Below are positions 13,080 through 18,813 of a DNA stretch of 18,813 nt, piece by piece. Source of the DNA: an uncultured Succinatimonas sp. (GTDB lineage: Bacteria; Pseudomonadota; Gammaproteobacteria; Enterobacterales; Succinivibrionaceae); contig USBR01000021.1 of assembly GCA_900552905.1 (NCBI GenBank), positions 1 to 18,813 of the forward strand. The letters are read 5' to 3'. The first letter of the stretch is position 1; each line of letters opens with the position of its first letter. A program made the translations under genes and the position numbers. The notes beneath the pieces were generated by a model. That model ran no database searches. It worked only from the letters and a program-made list of their open reading frames with translations, and was not told where the DNA came from.

Positions 13080-14957
13080 ATGGATCAATCACTACTACCT
13101 AATATTTACGATTTTATATCGCATACCTATCCCTTCTCACAACTCGATACTCTAGCTTTAGATGCTGTCGCTACTGCGGTAAAAATCTCCTACCACAGCC
13201 CCGATGATGTGCTTGATAATGAGCAATTAGCCGGTGCCGGTTTATATATGGTGCGTGTTGGTGCCGCTGAAGAGGTCAATAAGGCCGATAACTCCCTGCG
13301 CTCACGTCTAGGCGTCGGTGACAGTTTCGGTTATTCGCAGATCGACAAGCAAGGAGAGAGTGATTATAAGGTTACCTTCCTTGAAAATACCCTGCTCTAC
13401 TTTATCAGTAAGCAGATGCTACAGTTCTTAATCAATAAAAATAAGGCTGTAGGCGAATACTTCAACTCACAAGAATGGGTCCGTTTATCCTCAACCCATA
13501 GCAATCAAGATGAAAAAGGCTCAATGCCAGCCTTCAGTTGCCGTCAGGTAGCCTCAGTCTGCGGTACTGAATTTGCTATGATTTCTGACAAGGCAACGAT
13601 TCAAGAAGCCGCTCAGGAAATTTCCCAAAAACATACCGATGTCGCTGTCGTCAGCAATGATGGCGCTAATATTCTAGGTATTGTCACCAAAAGTGATATT
13701 ACCAATCGTGCTGTAGCTACAGGTTTAGATATTAAAAATCCTATCAGCACCATTATGTCAAAGAGCGTCCATACCATTGAAAGCAAGCGCCCTATCTATG
13801 AAGCGCTCGAGCTTATGGTCATGTACAATATCAAATGTCTGCCGGTATTAGAGATGGGTAAGATAATTGCCACTGTCACTACCCGTCAGCTCTTAGCTCA
13901 CAGTCAATTACAGGCTGTCTATTTAAATAAAGATATTCAAAAGGCTAAAGATCTCGATAAGCTCATTCAGCTCTCAGCCCACAATAAGGAAGTTTTTGAG
14001 ACCTTAATTGAGACTGGTGTTGAGCCACGCGTCATTCAAAAGGTGATGTCGCATCTGTGTGATCTCTACTGTCAGCGTATTTTAAGACTAGCTGAAGAGA
14101 AATTCGGTCCACCACCTTGCATCTATGCCTTTGCGGCGGCCGGCTCCCTTGCCCGTAACGAGGTACAGTTCTTATCCGATCAGGACAATTGCATTATTAC
14201 CGAGCACGATCTCAATGAAAATGAGCGCAAGTACTTTGCTGATTTAGCCCAATTTGTCTGCGAGAGCTTAGATAAATGCGGTTATCCTTTGTGTGAAGGT
14301 CATTTCATGGCTAGCAATCCTAAATGGTGCCAAGGCTATAGTACCTGGACTGCCTATTACGACAAATGGATTGCCAATACCAATGAAGAGGCAATTTTAA
14401 ATAGCTCAGTCTTCTTAGATATGCGTTGTCTCTATGGCGATGAATTCTTAGTCACCAAGCTCCGTCAGCACCTCATACGCGCTGTAGCCTCTAATAGCCG
14501 TTTCTTAGCTACCTTGATGAAGATTTCTGCTAATGTAGTGCCGCCAATTGGTACCTTTAGACAATTTGTGCTCACTAAGGATGGTCAGAACAATAAGACT
14601 TTAAATATTAAAAAACAGGCGGTAAACCTCATTGTGGAAATCGCCCGCCTCTATGGTCTTACTGCCGGTATTTTAAGCTGTGATACCTATCTACGCTTAG
14701 AGGCTGCTGTAGCTCACGATCTATTAAAGGAAAAGGATTTCCGCGAGCTTTATGAAGCTTATACCTTCTTAAATAAAATCCGCTTTGAGCATCAATTGCG
14801 GGCTATGCGCAATAACACGCCTTTAAGCAATCACTTAGAGCCGTCATCTTTAAGTCAATTTGAGCGTAATCACCTGCGCGATGCTTTCCGCATTATTGCT
14901 CGTCATCAGCAGGCAGCTTTATTTAGATTTACAGGCGGAATTGGAATTATAGGTTAA
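13080..14957 (+). CDS. cNMP-like/CBS-pair/DUF294 nucleotidyltransferase-like protein
   Basis: The 625-residue protein is a chain of sensory and enzyme-like modules. Residues about 10-135 resemble a cyclic-nucleotide-binding (CAP-ED) domain. Two CBS repeats follow (about 155-215 and 220-278), which usually bind adenosine nucleotides. Next is the DUF294 domain with the GlnD-like signature GSLARNE at 355-361 and DQD at 367-369, giving the two carboxylates expected of the Pol-beta nucleotidyltransferase fold. A helical DUF294 C-terminal domain (about 475-620) ends it. Substrate and product are unknown; nucleotidylation of a partner protein, governed by nucleotide sensing, is the natural reading. 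The ribosome site is weak. A DEDDh exonuclease gene follows after 5 bases, a pairing I recall from other gammaproteobacteria. Confidence 0.88.
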   Translation: MDQSLLPNIYDFISHTYPFSQLDTLALDAVATAVKISYHSPDDVLDNEQLAGAGLYMVRVGAAEEVNKADNSLRSRLGVGDSFGYSQIDKQGESDYKVTFLENTLLYFISKQMLQFLINKNKAVGEYFNSQEWVRLSSTHSNQDEKGSMPAFSCRQVASVCGTEFAMISDKATIQEAAQEISQKHTDVAVVSNDGANILGIVTKSDITNRAVATGLDIKNPISTIMSKSVHTIESKRPIYEALELMVMYNIKCLPVLEMGKIIATVTTRQLLAHSQLQAVYLNKDIQKAKDLDKLIQLSAHNKEVFETLIETGVEPRVIQKVMSHLCDLYCQRILRLAEEKFGPPPCIYAFAAAGSLARNEVQFLSDQDNCIITEHDLNENERKYFADLAQFVCESLDKCGYPLCEGHFMASNPKWCQGYSTWTAYYDKWIANTNEEAILNSSVFLDMRCLYGDEFLVTKLRQHLIRAVASNSRFLATLMKISANVVPPIGTFRQFVLTKDGQNNKTLNIKKQAVNLIVEIARLYGLTAGILSCDTYLRLEAAVAHDLLKEKDFRELYEAYTFLNKIRFEHQLRAMRNNTPLSNHLEPSSLSQFERNHLRDAFRIIARHQQAALFRFTGGIGIIG

Positions 14958-14962
14958 AAATT

Positions 14963-15670
14963 ATGATGCTATTTGGCTCACCACTTGCTAGGTTAAAAAA
15001 ACGCTGTGAAAAGGCTTTAAAAGATCCTGCCATCAGTGAGGATTTAAAACCCTTTTATGAACGTCCGCTACCAAATCCTAATGATCTCATCAAGGATCTA
15101 AAGCTGACCTCTATTGATTTTGAGACTACCGGCCTCAACTTTAAGGAGGATGTGGTGTTGTCAATGGGTGGTATCAGTTTTGATAATGGAGCCATTGATT
15201 TTGCGACCTCCTTTCATCAACTATTAAATGTTGATCCTAAGAAGATTAAATCAAATGCCGCTATTATCAATCAAATTACCCCCGAACAGCTTGTAAACGG
15301 AATGCCTCCGCATCAAGCCTTTATGAAGCTTATGGATAAGCTCTCAGGAGGCCTAGTCTTAACCCACTGTAAGGTCATCGAGAGTACCTTTTTGCGTAAA
15401 AGTTTAGGTATTCCCGATAAATATCCCCTGCCCATGGTCTTTTTAGATACCATGGCTATTGAGAAAAGCATACTCACCCATCAGGGCAATTTTAAGCTTG
15501 AAAATGTGCGTTTAAATAAGATCCGCGAACGTCGTGGCTTCCCAGCTTATGAGGCACACAATGCCCTCGCCGATAGCTTAGCTACAGCCGAGGTCTTCTT
15601 AGCACAGCTTCACGATATCTTTGGTAAAAAGCCCTATGTCTTAAAAGACGTCTACAAACGCTGTGAATAG
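14963..15670 (+). CDS. DEDDh 3'-5' exonuclease (DNA polymerase III epsilon-like)
   Basis: This 235-residue exonuclease belongs to the DnaQ/RNase T fold group. Exo I is FETTG with Asp52 and Glu54, and Exo III has His199 and Asp204 (EAHNALADSLATAE). At the Exo II position, where the family normally has aspartate, the protein has HCKVIE with Glu140, so the acid is kept but one carbon longer. It lacks the tail of true DnaQ, and its neighbour is not a replication gene, so it is probably not the replicative proofreader. The N-terminal 45 residues are basic and precede the nuclease core. The start is one of two adjacent ATGs, 5 bases after the DUF294 gene with no strong ribosome site, suggesting coupled translation. 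The two proteins probably act together. Confidence 0.88.
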   Translation: MMLFGSPLARLKKRCEKALKDPAISEDLKPFYERPLPNPNDLIKDLKLTSIDFETTGLNFKEDVVLSMGGISFDNGAIDFATSFHQLLNVDPKKIKSNAAIINQITPEQLVNGMPPHQAFMKLMDKLSGGLVLTHCKVIESTFLRKSLGIPDKYPLPMVFLDTMAIEKSILTHQGNFKLENVRLNKIRERRGFPAYEAHNALADSLATAEVFLAQLHDIFGKKPYVLKDVYKRCE

Positions 15671-15683
15671 CTATCATTAACTA

Positions 15684-15705
15684 AAAGGGAAGTTATCTTC
15701 CCTTT
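15684..15705 (+). terminator. Hairpin after the exonuclease gene
   Basis: AAAGGGAAG-TTAT-CTTCCCTTT forms a perfect 9-bp stem 13 bases after the stop codon. The stem itself ends in TTT but no long T-run follows. It is probably the terminator of the two-gene unit, and could also act in the opposite direction. Confidence 0.65.
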
Positions 15706-15760
15706 AGTAGGGCATTAAATAAATCCAATCTGATTTTTAAACAGAAAGTCTTATCCTTAT

Positions 15761-15790
15761 AAAAAAAACTGGACTGAAAAAACAGCCCAG
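15761..15790 (-). terminator. Strong distal terminator of the TRAP operon
   Basis: On the minus strand, CTGGGCTG pairs with CAGTCCAG (8 bp, one G-U) around six T, and eight consecutive T follow. This has all parts of an intrinsic terminator. It lies about 60 bases after the dctM stop codon and protects the convergent upstream genes from read-through. Confidence 0.8.
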
Positions 15791-15821
15791 AAAAAAAATT
15801 TTTTGAGAATTTTATCGAAAT

Positions 15822-15846
15822 ATCGCCAGAACTAAGTTCTGGCGAT
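15822..15846 (-). terminator. Proximal hairpin after dctM
   Basis: ATCGCCAGAAC and GTTCTGGCGAT form a perfect 11-bp stem with a 3-base loop, 4 bases after the dctM stop codon. The following T-tract is short (ATTTCG). It is either a first terminator or a 3'-end stabiliser preceding the stronger terminator. Confidence 0.65.
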
Positions 15847-15850
15847 TTCC

Positions 15851-17134
15851 TTACTTAGCGAGCATATTCGGTAAAAACATTACGATATCCGGAATAAAAG
15901 CGATTGCTAAGAGACAGCCAATCATTACTGCAAAGAACGGCATCATACCCTTTAAGATTACCTCAACCGGCTCGTTGGCAATACGAGAGCATACGAACAA
16001 GTTAGTACCCAAAGGCGGTGTAGTGTAACCGATAGCTACGGCAACGATGAAAATAATACCGTAGTGAACCGGGTCTAAACCAATGGCCTGAGTTACAGGT
16101 AATAAGATTGGGCCTAAAATTAAAATGGCCGGTGTAGCATCCATGAAGCAACCAACGATTAACAGTAAACCGATGATGAGCATGATTAATACGATCTTAT
16201 TGGAACTGAACTCTAATAAGCCCTGAGCTACTAACTCCGGAATGTGCTCTAAAGTTAAAACCTTAGAGAAGGAGGTAGCAAAACCAATGATGATCATAGC
16301 TGTACCAGTGGTAGAGCATGAGGTCTTAAGAGCGCTTACTAAAGTTTTAAAGGTTAATTCTCTGTGTAATAACCAACCACAAAGTAAAGCATAACCTACA
16401 GCAACGGCAGCAGCTTCAGTCGGGGTAAATACACCTAAGTAAATACCTCCTAAGATGATAACCGGGTTAATCATAGCCCACTTAGAGTCCCAAATAGCCT
16501 TTAAAGCTTCTTCTTTGGAAATCTTTTCGGCAGTACCCTGAATACCAGCTTTCTTGCAGTGATAGTAGCTATAAGCAATTAAAGCAAAACCAATTAAAAG
16601 GCCTGGGAAGAAACCACCCATGAACATTGAAGTCACAGAAGCTCCGGTAGCAACACCGAAAATAACCATCGGGATTGACGGCGGGATAATTACGCCTAAG
16701 GAACCGGCTGTAGTAATCAAAGCTAAAACGAAAGGCTTGCTATAGCCTAAACGCAACATGGTAGGAATTACCATGGTACCAACAGCAGCTACAGTTGCAG
16801 TAGCAGAACCTGATACAGCAGCAAAGAACATACAGAAAACAACGGTAACAATGGCTAAACCGCCGGTTACGCGACCGAAGAAAACGTTACATACGTTTAA
16901 AATACGAGATGACAGGCCACCAACACACATTAAATCACCGGCAAAAATGAACAGCGGAATTGCCAGTAATGGGAAGGAGTCAACACTGCTGACTAATGCC
17001 TGAGGAATAGACATTAAGCTTGCAGTACCGCCATAAATCATTGTACCGATTGAAGCAATACCGATTGCGATACCAACCGGAGCGTTTAAAATCAAAAATA
17101 ACGCTAATAAACCAAATAAAACTAAAGAAACCAT
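15851..17134 (-). CDS. dctM: TRAP transporter large permease subunit (DctM family)
   Basis: This is the large membrane subunit of a tripartite ATP-independent periplasmic transporter, which uses a sodium gradient to import solutes delivered by the binding protein. The 427 residues have the usual length and an almost continuous set of about 11-12 hydrophobic helices. Family signatures include the N-terminal LLALFLILNAPVGIAIGIAS, SGSATATVAAVGTMVIPTM near 110, GVIIPPSIPMVIFG, and GYTTPPLGTNLFV near the C-terminus. The start ATG follows the dctQ stop by two bases and uses AAGGAG inside the end of dctQ, so the two permease subunits are translated in step. Substrate cannot be read from this subunit. 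Confidence 0.94.
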   Translation of the reverse strand: MVSLVLFGLLALFLILNAPVGIAIGIASIGTMIYGGTASLMSIPQALVSSVDSFPLLAIPLFIFAGDLMCVGGLSSRILNVCNVFFGRVTGGLAIVTVVFCMFFAAVSGSATATVAAVGTMVIPTMLRLGYSKPFVLALITTAGSLGVIIPPSIPMVIFGVATGASVTSMFMGGFFPGLLIGFALIAYSYYHCKKAGIQGTAEKISKEEALKAIWDSKWAMINPVIILGGIYLGVFTPTEAAAVAVGYALLCGWLLHRELTFKTLVSALKTSCSTTGTAMIIIGFATSFSKVLTLEHIPELVAQGLLEFSSNKIVLIMLIIGLLLIVGCFMDATPAILILGPILLPVTQAIGLDPVHYGIIFIVAVAIGYTTPPLGTNLFVCSRIANEPVEVILKGMMPFFAVMIGCLLAIAFIPDIVMFLPNMLAK

Positions 17135-17136
17135 GA

Positions 17137-17646
17137 TTAAACCACTCCTTGACCGTCATCTTCGCCCTGAACGTCAAAGTGCTTGAGTCTGTAAATAATA
17201 ACTTGAATCTGGCGTAAAGAAGCTAACACGAAGCCTACTAACGGAGCTGAGTAAATAACCCAAAGAGGAATACCCATGGCCGGAGAAACTAAGCCAAATT
17301 TGTACTGTTTAATTACAAACATCCATGAATAGTAAGTAACAACTATGGCTAAAACTAAGAAGCTGATTTCGCCGATAAGAATTACATACTTTCTGCAGGT
17401 CTTAGGGAAAAGCATTAAACCTGCATCAATCTTAATGTGGCGCATCATTTGGCAACCGTAAGGAATACCGAGATAAACTAACCAAACAAAAAGATAACGG
17501 GCTAACTCTTCAGACCAGGTCAAGGACTGACCTAAACAATAACGGAAGAATACTTGTACAATCAGGATGATTGACAGAGCAAACATCATGATACAGCATA
17601 GGTACGCTTCTAAATTTTTATTTAAAAAATCAAGAAAAGCTTTCAT
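17137..17646 (-). CDS. dctQ: TRAP transporter small permease subunit (DctQ family)
   Basis: The small membrane subunit supports the large permease of the TRAP transporter. The 169 residues carry four hydrophobic helices (about 15-35, 49-65, 86-110 and 125-150). The family motif WSEELARYLFVWLVYLG spans 44-60 and the fourth helix begins with the typical PAMGIPLW. A hydrophilic, acidic tail follows. The gene lies between the binding-protein gene (67-base gap with a strong stem-loop) and the large permease gene (2-base gap). The ribosome site is weak (AGG about 11 bases before the ATG), which, with the stem-loop, fits low expression relative to the binding protein. Confidence 0.92.
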   Translation of the reverse strand: MKAFLDFLNKNLEAYLCCIMMFALSIILIVQVFFRYCLGQSLTWSEELARYLFVWLVYLGIPYGCQMMRHIKIDAGLMLFPKTCRKYVILIGEISFLVLAIVVTYYSWMFVIKQYKFGLVSPAMGIPLWVIYSAPLVGFVLASLRQIQVIIYRLKHFDVQGEDDGQGVV

Positions 17647-17680
17647 CTTAACTGTGCCTAAAAAAGTGGTCCTATGTGAG

Positions 17681-17705
17681 GTTCGGCCCCATGACAGGGC
17701 CGAAC
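17681..17705 (-). repeat. Stem-loop between dctP and dctQ
   Basis: GTTCGGCCC and GGGCCGAAC form a perfect 9-bp GC-rich stem with a 7-base loop, 8 bases after the dctP stop codon. No T-run follows. Such intercistronic stems usually stabilise the upstream binding-protein message, so periplasmic protein is made in excess over permease. The role here is inferred from this common pattern. Confidence 0.65.
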
Positions 17706-17713
17706 ACTATAGA

Positions 17714-18709
17714 TTAGTATTTGCCGCTTAAAACAGCATCTAAGATCTCAGGGTGAGTCATAAGAGACTTAACCTTGTCGTAAACACCACCCTTCTCGGC
17801 AGCATCACGCCACTGCTGACGCTCAGCATCGGTTAACTTGTTAACCTCACAGCCATAATCCTTATAAACAGCCTCGGCAGAAGCATCGATCTCGTCGCTT
17901 AACTGACGCTGTTTTTCCTGATAGGCGGCAACAGCCTTTAATAAGGCGTTCTGCATCTGCTCATCCATGTTGTCAAATACTTCCTTGCTCATGACTAAAG
18001 GTTGAACAGTGAAGACGTGCTGGGTATAGGAGATGTAGTGCTGAACCTCATACAGTCTGTTGTAGAGCATACCGACATTAGGGTGCTCCTGAGAGTCAAT
18101 GGTACCCTGTTGCAGACCCGGAATAACCTCACCCCAAGCCATCGGAGTCGGATTAGAACCCCAAGCCTTCCACATAGCGATATGAACATCACTATTTAAG
18201 ACACGCATCTTCTGGCCCTTAACATCGGCCGGAACACGAACTGGATGAGCATTATTGGTATAGTTACGGAAACCGAGCTCTAACATAGCTAAGAGCTTTA
18301 AGCCACGCTCCTCTAACTGAGCTGCAATCTTTTTGCCCTGCTCGCTATCAACAAACTTCCACGCATCAGCAGGAGTATTAAAGATAAAAGGTGCATCATA
18401 AATATTCATGTCAGCTACAAGCGGAGCTAACTCAGAAGTTGCAATCTGGCACATGCCAACGTCACCCATCATGGTGGACTCTAAAACTAAGCGATCATCA
18501 CCTAATACGTTGTTAGGGAAGTGCTCAATCTTAAGTCTGCCATTGGATTCCTTATCAGCAATATCCATTAAAACGGTAGCGGCATCAATGGATGACTTAG
18601 TAGAGACGTTAGCAAAACGTAAGGTTAAGTCAGCAGCATTAGCTACCATAGAGGAAGTTGCAAAAGCACAAGCTACAACAGCGCTTAGTAATAACTTTGA
18701 AGTCTTCAT
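17714..18709 (-). CDS. dctP: TRAP transporter periplasmic substrate-binding protein (DctP family)
   Basis: This periplasmic protein captures an organic acid and hands it to the DctQM permease. From the ATG at 18709 it has 331 residues. The start is set by AAGGGG eight bases upstream; the frame stays open three codons further, to a GTG that overlaps this site. Residues 1-25 form a Sec signal peptide with likely cleavage after ANA. The mature protein shows the family's conserved arginine in GQKMRV (Arg169), which binds the substrate carboxylate, a second arginine in FRNYTNN (148), and the EVIPGLQQGTIDSQE segment (194-208). Substrate is not readable, but the neighbouring dehydratase-like fragment suggests a sugar acid rather than a C4-dicarboxylate. 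Confidence 0.93.
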   Translation of the reverse strand: MKTSKLLLSAVVACAFATSSMVANAADLTLRFANVSTKSSIDAATVLMDIADKESNGRLKIEHFPNNVLGDDRLVLESTMMGDVGMCQIATSELAPLVADMNIYDAPFIFNTPADAWKFVDSEQGKKIAAQLEERGLKLLAMLELGFRNYTNNAHPVRVPADVKGQKMRVLNSDVHIAMWKAWGSNPTPMAWGEVIPGLQQGTIDSQEHPNVGMLYNRLYEVQHYISYTQHVFTVQPLVMSKEVFDNMDEQMQNALLKAVAAYQEKQRQLSDEIDASAEAVYKDYGCEVNKLTDAERQQWRDAAEKGGVYDKVKSLMTHPEILDAVLSGKY

Positions 18710-18759
18710 AGGATTCACCCCTTAATAAATATTTGAATACTGTTTATGTTTATTAATAA

Positions 18760-18813
18760 TTAGATCTTATGAGCCTCTAAGTACTCACGGTCTAACTCAA
18801 TACCATGACCTGG
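18760..18813 (-). CDS. 3' end of a gene, possibly an MR/MLE (enolase) superfamily dehydratase
   Basis: Only the last 17 codons and the stop lie in the window; the gene continues past the right edge. The peptide PGHGIELDREYLEAHKI resembles the conserved end of mandelate racemase/muconate lactonising family sugar-acid dehydratases, which commonly close with a PG-x-G-(I/V)-E-(I/L) stretch. The fragment is short, so the family call is tentative. The stop is 50 bases upstream of dctP on the same strand with no terminator between, so it is probably cotranscribed with the transporter and would act on the imported compound. Confidence 0.5.
   Translation of the reverse strand, partial: PGHGIELDREYLEAHKI

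Noticed and set aside
14963..15670. Calling the exonuclease dnaQ (replicative proofreading subunit)
   Set aside because: Its Exo II segment differs, it lacks the DnaQ C-terminal region, and it pairs with a DUF294 protein rather than with rnhA, the usual dnaQ neighbour.

Overview
This window reads as a chromosomal segment of a gammaproteobacterium. It carries yceD-rpmF-plsX-fabH-fabD-fabG-acpP-fabF in the enterobacterial gene order, with rluC and rne next to it. The proteins resemble the E. coli ones closely (FabH keeps C112/H244/N274; acyl carrier protein and RNase E align almost without gaps). Moderate AT content, heavy TTA leucine use and a TRAP sugar-acid/dicarboxylate-type transporter would fit an anaerobic gut lineage such as Succinivibrionaceae. 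That family assignment is an inference from style, not a search result.

Region 1 (95-9669, all minus strand) holds lipid and translation housekeeping genes. Reading in the direction of transcription: a membrane-anchored NERD-domain protein, rluC (23S rRNA pseudouridine synthase), a HAD phosphatase overlapping rluC by one base, yceD, rpmF (L32), plsX, fabH, fabD, fabG, acpP, fabF. Together plsX to fabF supply acyl-phosphate and run initiation and elongation of type II fatty acid synthesis. Almost every gap contains a stem-loop. Two terminators stand between yceD and rpmF, a terminator-like hairpin lies in the rpmF leader, another hairpin contains the apparent plsX start codon, another touches the fabD ribosome site, and three inverted repeats lie between acpP and fabF. 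The arrangement suggests that one conserved cluster is divided into several separately tuned expression units.

Region 2 (9670-12974, plus strand) holds rne behind a structured leader of about 330 nt, resembling in position and length the autoregulatory leader of E. coli rne. The real rne start is the GTG at 10344, preceded by AGGAG. RNase E keeps its catalytic half and a membrane-binding helix, but has a short scaffold of its own, with a 48-residue repeat and a duplicated YExxxK-x-GGL motif. A strong terminator follows.

Region 3 (13038-15705, plus strand) is a two-gene unit: a cNMP-like/CBS/DUF294 nucleotidyltransferase-like protein and a DEDDh exonuclease. They are the best candidates in this window for a poorly characterised system.

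Region 4 (15761-18813, minus strand) is a TRAP transporter (dctP, dctQ, dctM), with the last 17 codons of an upstream gene at the window edge whose tail resembles the mandelate racemase/enolase-superfamily dehydratases. This suggests uptake and catabolism of a sugar acid. It converges on region 3 over a set of terminators. I saw no tRNA, rRNA, insertion sequence, CRISPR array or phage gene.
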